From CAYWTX01 sp964461295 (GTDB lineage Bacteria; Planctomycetota; Phycisphaerae; SM23-33): a stretch of DNA of 25,403 nt. Below, in pieces: positions 8,101 to 15,797 of this stretch (positions are counted from its first letter, which is position 1; each line of letters begins with the position of its first letter). The notes beneath the pieces are model-generated. The model was not told the origin of the DNA and made no database searches. It was given only the letters and a program-made list of their open reading frames with translations. The position numbers and the translations under genes are program-made. The stretch lies in contig CAYWTX010000358.1 in assembly GCA_964461295.1 (NCBI GenBank), positions 1 through 25,403 on the forward strand, read 5' to 3'.

Positions 8101-8683
8101 GCTACAGGGCAGCCTGGTGGTGGGGGAGCGGCAATTCCGCGATCGCTTCCCGGCCGTCAGCGGCTACCGCGTGTTCCTAGTGGACGCCCCGGCCGGCGAG
8201 GCGTCCGCGGTTGCGGCCGCGTTCAGCAAGGCCCTGGAGGACTTCGGCCTGGAGATGACGCCGGCGGCGGATCGCCTGGCGCGGTTTGCCGAGGTGCAGA
8301 ACACGTACCTGTCGATCTTTACGGCCCTGGGTGCGCTGGGCCTGCTGCTGGGCAGCGTGGCCATTGGCGTGGTGGTGCTGCGCAACGTGCTCGAGCGCCG
8401 GGGCGAGTTGGCTCTGCTGCGGGCCGTGGGGTTCAGCAAGCCCAGCCTCACCTGGATGGTCCTGTGCGAGCATTGGGTCCTGCTGGTGCTGGGCGTGGCG
8501 GCGGGGGCCGGGTCGGCCGCGGTGGCGGTCCTGCCGGCGCTGCTGTCGCCGGGCGCCGCGCAGCCGTATGCCGCCTGGGCGGCGACGATCGCCGCCGTGC
8601 TGGTCAGCGGACTGGTGTGGACGTACCTGGCTGCCAAGGCCGCCCTCCGCGGCGACCTGATGCGGGCGCTGCGAAGCGAGTGA
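5198..8683 (+). CDS. Very large FtsX-like ABC permease
   Basis: An 1161-residue inner-membrane permease, partner of the ATPase just upstream. The first membrane helix is at about 16-40 (VGVVLGTAVATAVLVGALVV), followed by a very large extracytoplasmic region to about 550. A first FtsX domain spans about 555-690, with helices at FFLIFSAALLTALLFVL and LLAVVGSVLGAAGGLLY and the cytoplasmic turn LLLAIGFRPWRVRRWLL. Middle helices follow near 703-725, 740-760 and 787-803, then a second periplasmic domain. A second FtsX domain lies at about 1038-1155 and contains GELALLRAVGFSKPSL. That gives about ten helices with two FtsX repeats, the YbbP-type plan, but YbbP is only about 800 residues. Such systems act on lipids, lipoproteins or envelope components rather than small solutes; the substrate is unknown. 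An 8-codon frame (5175-5201) overlaps its ATG as ATGA. Confidence 0.88.
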   Translation: MKPATFISRSLRFYWRTHVGVVLGTAVATAVLVGALVVGDSVAYSLRQISLRRLGGVDVAMAGADRFFRASSNAVAIATEAPGATSQAAGTSASELALRRFGDPNDLASRMGADVAPVLLLDGSASLPDGSARANQVQVVGVDDRFWRLGPGSGSHSPFGAGGDVAAINEPLARQLRLPLPPGVRTSDFVGGAEIRLRVPVPTDLPRDAPLGSDRDAVAPMSLTVRAVLGDSQFGRFSLRANQAAPFTVFVPLATLQDRLKLGRRANTLLVRGDSAAGAAAAFRKHWIAADAGLQLAQRDGGAIELRAKRVFLDRAVSDAAMAARPGAKAVFTYFVNAVRGDANAAPYCIVAGMDANAAGAPSPIPPGMAADEIVLNQWLADDVNAKPCDSVDLAYMVPRTLRTFATRKRTFRVRSIIPVQGTPGVDRWLMPDFPGLAEMKDCRDWKPGIPIDLKKLRKKDELYWNQHHGTPKAFVTLAAAREMWANQFGDTTAVRFPAARIPGSATTAPTGGAALENCAAQVLAKVDPAALGIVFRPVRAEALSAANPTSDFGELFIGMSFFLIFSAALLTALLFVLNVEQRRQQTGLLLAIGFRPWRVRRWLLAEGALLAVVGSVLGAAGGLLYTKLVLHGLATVWRGTMSTPVQYHVEAGPVLTGAASGVAVAVLAMLVTLLVRRKATARELLAERPGGGASPPAGRGKRVAGWVVGALCVAGAAATVATASGRYGADQAEAFFNSGGLLLLGTLSIVYSILAALGGAPHSHARAKSLTALGARATGRRRWRSLVTAGLLAFGVFLLASVEVFRVDPHAEAARRDSGTGGFALWGESATPILYDLDDAERRKRVLGADEAAKLAGARVVQLRVREGDDASCLNLNRAQRPRLLAVDPNALSGRLAFLETLGKPPRDGDGWSILDGDLADGAVPAVGDHDTLMWSLHKGLGDDIEYMDEAGRAFKVRIVGRIKGSVLQGSLVVGERQFRDRFPAVSGYRVFLVDAPAGEASAVAAAFSKALEDFGLEMTPAADRLARFAEVQNTYLSIFTALGALGLLLGSVAIGVVVLRNVLERRGELALLRAVGFSKPSLTWMVLCEHWVLLVLGVAAGAGSAAVAVLPALLSPGAAQPYAAWAATIAAVLVSGLVWTYLAAKAALRGDLMRALRSE

Positions 8684-8690
8684 CGCTGCT

Positions 8691-8882
8691 GACCGCGGAG
8701 GGCACAGAGAAGAGACAGCCCGAATGCAGGTGAACGACGCCGTGTGCCGCTTGTGGTCCGGGACGCCGCCCTCGTGGCCGATGCCTTGCCGGCCGCAGGC
8801 GGAGGAGGACCGCGTGACCCCACGGGCAGTCCCCCTCACCGGTCCCTTCTTCTCTCAGCGTCCTCCGCGTCTCGGCGGTTGG
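8691..8882. repeat. Inverted pair of A/G-rich intergenic repeats
   Basis: ACCGCGGAGGGCACAGAGAA at 8693-8712 on the + strand and a related element on the - strand at about 8848-8882 (complement ACCGCCGAGACGCGGAGGAC) face each other in the gap between the convergent permease and FecR genes. They belong to the widespread 'accgcagagacgcagag' kind of repeat. The right copy is read through as the last codons of the FecR gene (NRRDAEDAERRR). Nothing else is seen in the 152-base gap. Confidence 0.55.
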
Positions 8883-10362
8883 CCCCCGTCGTCGCCCGCA
8901 CCTCCATCGCCCGCTTGCCGTCCACCGTCAGCCGCACCTGCGCCGCCATCCCCTCGCTCAACTCGCTCAGCGAGGAGGGCGCGCCGTCCAAAGTCACCAC
9001 GGCGTTGGGAGCGACGGCGTAGTTGGCGTACCTGCTCCCTTCCCCAATGCGGAGCGTCAGGAGTCCCGCTTCCGCGTCCGACGCCGCGATGCGCCCTCGC
9101 ACGTCCGGCCCGGCCACGCGAATCCGCACGACCTCCTCGGCTGCCGCCGCCAGCCGCAGCGAAGCCTGCATCCCCTCGCGCAGGTCGCTCAGGCTCGCCG
9201 CCCGGCCGTCGATTTCCACGGCCGTCTCGGCCGCCAGGGCGTACGTTCCCGCCGCCGGGCGGTCGCCGCCGCGAACCAGGCTTACCGTGCGCCCGGCCAA
9301 GTCCACGCCCGTCAGCCGCCCGCCGATGAGCGGCCCCTCGCGCACGGTCGATTCTTTGCCGACGAACTCCAGCGACTGCCCGGCCGCCAACTCGTAACTG
9401 CGCCCGGCGTACTCGGCCCGCACCCGCCCCGAATGGACGAAGACGGTCATGCGGCGAGCCTGCTCGGGCTCGCCGCGGCGCGCGGGGGCCTCGCCTTCGC
9501 GCTTGAGATCGCCTTCGCCCGGTTTGTCGCCATGGACGCCGGAACCGGCGTCGCGCCGCTCGCCATCCGGGCGGGGCTCGCCTCTCCTGGGCCTCTCCCT
9601 CTGGACGCCTTCCTCCTCGCGCCGCTCGCTTTCCTTCGTTCTCTCTCTGCGGTCGCCTTCCCCTTCGCGGCGAACGTCACCGTTGGGCTTGCCCTTTTGG
9701 CGGCGCCGCCCCTCCACCACCTGCACGTCGAAGGCCGTGCCCAGCGCCGTCACGGCGCCCACCGGCGTCTGCACGCGGAACTCGCCGCGGCCGCGAGCCA
9801 CGTCGAACCGCCCCCCGCCGCTGTTGAGTTCCACCACCCGCCGCTCGCCGGCGGCTGCCACGTGGAACACCGCCTCGGCCGCCCGCAGCTCCGCGCGCGA
9901 TCCGTCGGCCAGCGCCATCACGGCCGGCTCGGCGCCCACCACCGCCGCCGTCGCGCCGGCGGCGATATCGGTCTTCACGGCTCCGCCCACCTCCACCGTG
10001 CCGGACAGCACCCGCGCCGCCCGGGCCGGCTGCGCCGGCGGCCGGGCGCCATGCCACGCCACCCACGCCGCCGTGCCCAGCACCGCGCACGCCGCGACGG
10101 CCGCCCCCGCCGCCGCCCACCGCCGCCAGCCGAACAGCCGCGCGTGCCGCGGCTGGGCCGCGGCCGCCTGGGCCTCGCCGTCCGCCGCTTCCTCTGCCCC
10201 GCACAACCGGTAGAGATGCACGTCCATCAGCGACCGCTCGACGAACCGCCTCCGCGCCGCGCCGTCCGCGCGCAGCGCGGAGGCCAACTCCGTCCGCTCC
10301 GCGTCGTCCGCCAGAGCGTCCAGATGCAGGTCGATCAGCTCGTCAAGACGGTCAGGTGTCAT
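8836..10362 (-). CDS. FecR-domain membrane protein with charged insertion
   Basis: A 508-residue protein. The N-terminal cytoplasmic part (1-80, MTPDRLDELIDLHLDALADD) resembles the anti-sigma-like segment of planctomycete FecR proteins. One membrane helix follows at about 83-102. The FecR domain runs from about 118 to 216, including RFDVARGRGEFRVQTPVGAV and GTAFDVQVVEG, and resumes at MTVFVHSGRVRAEY (about 305-318). Between these halves lies an 85-residue, almost purely charged insertion (219-304). After the domain come two tandem copies of a roughly 70-residue unit (about 349-417 and 422-490), each with (V/T)(E/T)(I/L)DG...SLS(D/E)L.EGM.A. The last 14 residues are encoded by an intergenic-type repeat. 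The start at 10362 is preferred to 10440 because the upstream extension is Arg-rich and unlike the family. It lies downstream of an ECF sigma gene and probably senses or relays an envelope signal to it. Confidence 0.78.
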   Translation of the reverse strand: MTPDRLDELIDLHLDALADDAERTELASALRADGAARRRFVERSLMDVHLYRLCGAEEAADGEAQAAAAQPRHARLFGWRRWAAAGAAVAACAVLGTAAWVAWHGARPPAQPARAARVLSGTVEVGGAVKTDIAAGATAAVVGAEPAVMALADGSRAELRAAEAVFHVAAAGERRVVELNSGGGRFDVARGRGEFRVQTPVGAVTALGTAFDVQVVEGRRRQKGKPNGDVRREGEGDRRERTKESERREEEGVQRERPRRGEPRPDGERRDAGSGVHGDKPGEGDLKREGEAPARRGEPEQARRMTVFVHSGRVRAEYAGRSYELAAGQSLEFVGKESTVREGPLIGGRLTGVDLAGRTVSLVRGGDRPAAGTYALAAETAVEIDGRAASLSDLREGMQASLRLAAAAEEVVRIRVAGPDVRGRIAASDAEAGLLTLRIGEGSRYANYAVAPNAVVTLDGAPSSLSELSEGMAAQVRLTVDGKRAMEVRATTGANRRDAEDAERRRDR

Positions 10363-10480
10363 TGCTGACGCTCGCAAACCAGGCCGAAGACCGCAGCGAG
10401 GCCCGGAGATGCGGCAGATGCCGCGACGGCGCCTTCGCATCTCATCTCTGTCCCTCTGTCCCTCTGTGTGGCATTCATCA
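10363..10480. repeat. Gap between sigma factor and FecR genes with CT-rich tandem repeat
   Basis: The 118-base gap carries a short tandem array of TCTGTCCC units at about 10446-10468, ending in TCTGTGTGGC. This is another intergenic-type repeat with complement motif GGGACAGA. No terminator is seen, so the sigma and FecR genes may still share a transcript. Confidence 0.45.
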
Positions 10481-11017
10481 TCACTCTCCCGTCCCCGCCA
10501 GCTTCCCCTTCACGCACGCCGCCAGGGCGCGCCGCGCCTTGGACAGCGCCACCTTCACGGCCGCCTCCTTCCACGACACGTCGGCGGCGATCTCACGCAT
10601 GCTTCGCTTGCCGTGGTAGCGCAGTTCGACGATCTGCCGCGCCTTGGCGCCCAGCCCGCCCAGGCACTCGCGCAGGAACCGGAGCCGCAGCACGCTCTCC
10701 TCAGACGGGATCTCGTGTTCGGCGAACGACTGGTCCACCACGTCCGCCAGGTCTTCCAGGCACCGCACTCGCCGCAGTCGCGACTGCCGCCGGTAGTAGT
10801 CCATCGTGCGGTTCCGCGCCATCGACCGCGCCCAGGCCAGGAACCGCTCCGGCTGCTCGCCGCGCTGGACCTCCGTCACGATCGACACGGCCAATTCCTG
10901 GAAGATCTCCTCCGCCGCCTCGTGGTCGCCGCTCAGCGCGTGGATGAAGCCCATCAACACGTCGCGATTGCGGATGAACTCCCTGACCAGGTCGCTATCC
11001 ATGCGCGCACCGTCCAT
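10481..11017 (-). CDS. ECF-type RNA polymerase sigma factor
   Basis: A 178-residue sigma-70 family factor of the extracytoplasmic-function size class. Region 2 is at about 14-80: the helix DHEAAEEIFQELAVSIV, then FLAWARSMARNRTMDYYRRQ, the -10 recognition part. A linker follows, then region 4 at about 115-170 with LGAKARQIVELRYHGKRSMR and a helix-turn-helix REIAADVSWKEAAVKVALSKARR. It resembles the Rhodopirellula/Verrucomicrobium sigma subfamily, often found beside FecR-domain proteins as here. Start: ATG at 11017, with an alternative ATG at 11002 (MDSDLVREF) that better fits the family N-terminus. Neither has a strong ribosome-binding site. Its target promoters are not identifiable here. Confidence 0.88.
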   Translation of the reverse strand: MDGARMDSDLVREFIRNRDVLMGFIHALSGDHEAAEEIFQELAVSIVTEVQRGEQPERFLAWARSMARNRTMDYYRRQSRLRRVRCLEDLADVVDQSFAEHEIPSEESVLRLRFLRECLGGLGAKARQIVELRYHGKRSMREIAADVSWKEAAVKVALSKARRALAACVKGKLAGTGE

Positions 11018-11110
11018 GGGGGAAGGCGATTTCGACAGAGAAATGTTACCAAAGCCAAGTGGTCAGGAAGGCACGAACTTGCTTCGCGGCGCTGTTGTTT
11101 TCCCCGCTCC

Positions 11111-11428
11111 CTACGGTTTGCCGGTTTCCGCGTCGCTCTTGTCCTGCGCCGCACGGACTTCGCTCACCAGCCTGGCCCGCTCGACGAGTTGACGCTTCTG
11201 GCGGCGTAACAGGACGATCCCTCTGCCCATCAACCGCAAGACGAAGTACAGCACGAAGCCCGCCACGGCCGAGACCAGCATCACCACCACGGCCGGGGCC
11301 TCGCGCGGCGAGCCGTAGAAGGTGAACCTGCATGTCAGCGTCTTGACGTCCCACTGGAGGACCAGGAACACCGCCGTCGCAACCAGGAGGACCAGACTCA
11401 CCGTGATGTAGAGATAGGCTTTGAACAT
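11111..11428 (-). CDS. Small LapA-domain-like membrane protein
   Basis: A 105-residue protein with two membrane helices: about 5-23 (YLYITVSLVLLVATAVFLV) and about 45-65 (VVVMLVSAVAGFVLYFVL). Between them is the short loop QWDVKTLTCRFTFYGSP, and after them a basic amphipathic, probably coiled-coil, tail (LLRRQKRQLVERARLVSEVRAA). This plan matches LapA/DUF1049 proteins, some of which help lipopolysaccharide assembly. The ATG at 11428 is chosen because the first helix starts right after it; the open frame upstream has no family-like sequence. It lies 93 bases before the sigma gene on the same strand, but a functional link is only a guess. Confidence 0.6.
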   Translation of the reverse strand: MFKAYLYITVSLVLLVATAVFLVLQWDVKTLTCRFTFYGSPREAPAVVVMLVSAVAGFVLYFVLRLMGRGIVLLRRQKRQLVERARLVSEVRAAQDKSDAETGKP

Positions 11429-11739
11429 GCCCGCATTGTCGGCCCGTCGGGCCGCGGCGTCCAGGTTTTTCCGCCGGGGGCGGGTCAAGCAGGACGCGCG
11501 CCGAGCGAAACGGTACGTACACGTCCCTTCCGGGAGGCGAACTCCGTCGGGGGGTCTGACTGCGCCAACCGGCTGAATGTCGCCGTCGGGCGAATGCATA
11601 CGCCCGTTCGTCTCGCGTTGCGTTAGAATGGCACTCCCTGCTCGGGCTGAGCGGCGACGCTATGGGCTGGGCGCAGGTGCGGGTTACGGTCGCCAGGGCG
11701 GACGGGATCCTCGCCGACGGCAAGTAGGAGCGCCCAATC
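11429..11739. other. Intergenic stretch between lapA-like and thioredoxin-like genes
   Basis: This 311-base gap separates divergent genes. It should hold promoters for both, but none is convincing. TAGAAT at 11624-11629 on the + strand is a possible -10 without a matching -35. A 21-codon frame (ATG 11662, stop 11725-11727) ends just at the ribosome-binding site TAGGAG of the thioredoxin-like gene. It might be a leader peptide, but I see no support beyond its position. Confidence 0.3.
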
Positions 11740-11973
11740 ATGTTAAAGCTGCAAGTCCTCGGAACCGGCTGCCCCAAGTGCAGAAAACTGGCGGAGAACG
11801 CCGAAGCGGCCGCCAGGGCGCTGGGCATCGAGTACGCCATCGAGAAGGTGACGGACGTCAACGCGATCATGTCCTTCGGCGTGATGATGACGCCGGCCCT
11901 GGCCGTGGACGGCGCGGTGAAGGTCGTCGGCAAGGTGCCGGACGTGGAAGCAATCAAGGCGATGCTGCGGTAG
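11740..11973 (+). CDS. Small thioredoxin-like redox protein (CPKC)
   Basis: A 77-residue thioredoxin-fold protein of the 'redox-active disulfide protein 2' type (TIGR00412-like). It has the active site C11-P-K-C14 in GTGCPKCRKLAEN and the cis-proline loop MMTPALAVDG near 49-58. TAGGAG at 11725-11730 is the ribosome-binding site, nine bases before the ATG. Members of this family are commonly found beside arsR and permease genes. Here it precedes arsR and the Acr3-ArsC fusion on the same strand. The ArsC domain downstream is the thioredoxin-dependent kind, so this protein could be its dedicated reductant; that is inference. It is separated from arsR by the arsR promoter, so it may be transcribed separately or read through. 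Confidence 0.82.
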   Translation: MLKLQVLGTGCPKCRKLAENAEAAARALGIEYAIEKVTDVNAIMSFGVMMTPALAVDGAVKVVGKVPDVEAIKAMLR

Positions 11974-12054
11974 GACGGCAGGGCGGGCGCGCGGCGGGCA
12001 CGATGGGCCCGGGTGCGGGGGCGGCGATTTCGCCCAATCTTCGCATTCCGACAG

Positions 12055-12084
12055 TTGATACGTCAGTCTCCGGCATGCTGTAAT
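12055..12084 (+). promoter_or_regulatory. Probable arsR promoter
   Basis: TTGATA at 12055-12060 (one mismatch to TTGACA) and TGTAAT at 12079-12084 (one mismatch to TATAAT) are separated by 18 bases. Transcription would start near 12091, about 38 bases before the arsR ATG. A perfect palindrome begins at the last base of the -10 element. Confidence 0.65.
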
Positions 12085-12107
12085 TCGTCAGTTGGCGAAG
12101 TGACGAA
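12084..12107 (+). promoter_or_regulatory. Probable ArsR operator (perfect palindrome)
   Basis: TTCGTCA (12084-12090) and TGACGAA (12101-12107) form a perfect 7-base inverted repeat with a 10-base spacer. It covers the expected transcription start of arsR. ArsR dimers repress their own operons by binding such palindromes near the start site and release DNA on binding arsenite. The position makes this the best operator candidate; binding is inferred. Confidence 0.65.
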
Positions 12108-12128
12108 GCCCAACACGGGAGTCAGGCG

Positions 12129-12523
12129 ATGAAGGAATTCCTGGATGCCGCCAAGGCACTGTCCGACGAAGGACGCCTGCGGGCCCTCATGGCCCTGGCC
12201 GGCGGGGAGCTCTGCCTCTGTCAGACCATCGAGTTGCTTGGTCTGGCGCCGTCCACGGTCTCCAAGCACATGGCCGTGCTGCACCAGGCCGGCCTGGTCG
12301 AGACGCGAAAGGAAGGGCGCTGGACCTACCACCACCTGCCGGCCGAGCCCGCCCCGGCCGCGGGGGCGCTGCTGGCCGCTGCCCGCGACGCCCTGGCCGG
12401 CGATGCCCGCGTTCGCCGGGACGCCGCCCGCCTGAAATCCATCCGAAAGACCGACCCCGGCGACCTATGCGACTGCTACCACGAGGCCGGCACTTCCGTT
12501 TCGGCGCGCGGAGGGAGCCGCAT

Positions 12524-12527
<4 letters not shown>
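12129..12527 (+). CDS. arsR: ArsR-family arsenite-responsive repressor
   Basis: A 132-residue ArsR/SmtB winged-helix repressor. The metal-sensing motif ELCLCQ places C29 and C31 at the start of the DNA-binding helices, equivalent to the ELCVCDL arsenite site of classical ArsR. The recognition helix is APSTVSKHMAVLHQAGLVE (40-58), followed by the wing TRKEGRWTYHHL. A second cysteine pair, C114 and C116 in GDLCDCYH, lies near the C-terminus and could be a second or third ligand site. GGGAG at 12117-12121 is the ribosome-binding site. The stop overlaps the next start as ATGA (12524-12527), so the fusion gene is translationally coupled and surely in the same operon. It is likely autoregulated through the palindrome at 12084-12107. 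Confidence 0.92.
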
Positions 12528-14062
<1,535 letters not shown>

Positions 14063-14114
14063 GGGATGGTCGGCGCCGGGCTGTTCGTGGCTTCCCTGGT
14101 CCCTGCGCAAGAGA

Positions 14115-14142
14115 GCGGGGCCGGCCTGGAGGCCGGCCCCGC
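14115..14142. terminator. Strong hairpin between convergent operons
   Basis: A perfect 12-base stem, GCGGGGCCGGCC with GGCCGGCCCCGC, closed by the loop TGGA, lies between the end of the Acr3-ArsC gene (14062) and the stop of the convergent porin gene (14166). There is no T-tract. It is therefore a probable but not classical bidirectional terminator, as often seen in GC-rich genomes. Confidence 0.6.
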
Positions 14143-14165
14143 GCGGTGCGACTCGGGTGGCAGCA

Positions 14166-15722
14166 TTACCAGGTGAACGTAAGTTCGTAGCGGAAGAAGC
14201 CGGCGACCTCGTTGCGTTCGTCGTTGTAGAAGTTGCCGGGGAAGAACAGTTCGGCCAGCAGGTGCCCGCTGATGTGCTGGTTGAACTTGTAGGTCAGCTT
14301 GCCCGTCAGCAGGTGGCCGCGGAAGTTGCCGTCGTCTGTGAAGTATCTCTTGGTGGGGTCGGCGCTGGTGACGCGGGCGAAGTTGTCGTAGCTGTTGTGG
14401 TGCGCGAACAGCGCGTGGTAGTCGGCCGCGAGGGTGATCTTGTCGCAGGGCACGCAACTCCAGCCGGCATTGAGGCGATGGAAGTTGGTGGTTTCCCCGG
14501 GGCGGTTCTCCAGGCCGACGGTGTAGACGTACAGTTCGCTCCATTGGGGCCAGCGGCCCCATAGCGGGTCGAACTGCCCGTTCTCGCCGTCGCCGGAATG
14601 CTCATCGCCGGAGAGGAACTCGTAGCCGACGTGCACTTCGTTCTTCAGTTCATCGCGGAAGAAGTACGTCAGGCGGGTGTTGATCCCGAACGCGCAGAGG
14701 TTCTCACGGTCGTTCACCGTGGTGCCGCCGGAAACGCCGACGGCCTTGCTCTTGGAGCCGAACTGGACGGCGCCTTCGCCGCGGGCCTGCCAATGCTCGT
14801 CGAAGTTGTGCATCACGCGCGTGCCGAGGGTGTAGATATCGGCGTTGTCGCCGCACTGCCAGGGGGCCGAGCGGGGGCTGCCGACGTCGCCGGGCTCATG
14901 GCCGATGACCTGCTCGTCATGCTTGTAGATGAAGTAGCCGTCGATCTGGGTGTCCTTGAGGCTCTTGTTGCTCACGTAGAGGATGACGCCCTTCTCATCC
15001 TGCTCGATGTTGTGGAAGTCCTTGTCGCAGATGGGCGGCAGCCACTGGTCGCTGTCGGCGTACTGCTGGATGTAGATCAGGTCCACCTTGGTCTTGCAGG
15101 CCTCCAGTTCGGTGGTGAACCGGGCGGCGTCGAAGAAGATCGTCCGCGAGCCGTCCAGCGGCGTGCCGTCCAGCACCAGCCACCCGTCGCCCAGGATGAT
15201 TTCCTGGCGCCCGATCGTGGCGGTGACGGGCAGCCCGAAGGGCTTCTTGAACTTCACGTAGGCCAGGTCGACGATGGCCTCGTTCATGGTCCATTCATCG
15301 AGGTAGGCCGCGTTGCGGGTGAACGCCTGGCGGCTGTCGGGCTGGCAGAAGTGCCGCGGCTCGTACACCAGCCGTGTGCCGGCCTCGAACCACTCGCAGG
15401 GCTTCACCGTGACGCCGACTCGCTCGCGGAAGCGCTGGAAGTTCCGATCCTCCTTGTCCAGCAGCATGTTGGGCGTGGAGACCTCCCGCAGGCGGGCGTC
15501 GGCGAACACGTCCAGCCACGGGGCCGACTCCTTCAGCGCCTGCTTGCCCTGGCAGAAGATGCAGTTGCATTTCTCGGGCGCCTTGGCCTCCACGGTCTTG
15601 GTTTCGACCACCTTCATCGCGGTCGGCGCCGTCGTCGGCGCTACTGCCTTGTCCTGGGCCAGCGCCGCCGCCGCCGGCCACGCCATCGCCGCTACCACCA
15701 ACCATCCTGTTGTTCGCCTCAT
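14166..15722 (-). CDS. Alginate-export-family outer-membrane barrel protein
   Basis: A 518-residue exported protein with an N-terminal signal peptide (MRRTTGWLVVAAMAWPAAAALAQ, cut near 22). The hallmark of the alginate-export (AlgE-like) barrel family is present at 171-180: GRQEIILGDG. The rest is rich in alternating strands, and the chain ends in the aromatic YELTFTW expected of outer-membrane barrels. Such proteins form selective outer-membrane pores; many are not connected to alginate. Odd feature: a CxCxxC cluster (C52, C54, C57 in KCNCIFCQGKQA) in the segment after the signal peptide, before the barrel. AAAAGGAGC lies about nine bases before the ATG. It is 75 bases downstream of the symporter gene, so the two probably act on the same solute. 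Confidence 0.78.
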   Translation of the reverse strand: MRRTTGWLVVAAMAWPAAAALAQDKAVAPTTAPTAMKVVETKTVEAKAPEKCNCIFCQGKQALKESAPWLDVFADARLREVSTPNMLLDKEDRNFQRFRERVGVTVKPCEWFEAGTRLVYEPRHFCQPDSRQAFTRNAAYLDEWTMNEAIVDLAYVKFKKPFGLPVTATIGRQEIILGDGWLVLDGTPLDGSRTIFFDAARFTTELEACKTKVDLIYIQQYADSDQWLPPICDKDFHNIEQDEKGVILYVSNKSLKDTQIDGYFIYKHDEQVIGHEPGDVGSPRSAPWQCGDNADIYTLGTRVMHNFDEHWQARGEGAVQFGSKSKAVGVSGGTTVNDRENLCAFGINTRLTYFFRDELKNEVHVGYEFLSGDEHSGDGENGQFDPLWGRWPQWSELYVYTVGLENRPGETTNFHRLNAGWSCVPCDKITLAADYHALFAHHNSYDNFARVTSADPTKRYFTDDGNFRGHLLTGKLTYKFNQHISGHLLAELFFPGNFYNDERNEVAGFFRYELTFTW

Positions 15723-15797
15723 GCCTGCAATGCTCCTTTTCCTGTACCGGGTTGTCCATCAGCCGGGGCAGACCCTCCCCGACTGCGCCGCTATCGG

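Noticed and set aside
11662..11727. 21-codon frame before the thioredoxin-like gene
   Set aside because: It has no ribosome-binding site and no recognisable sequence. It is noted in the intergenic entry but not called as a gene.
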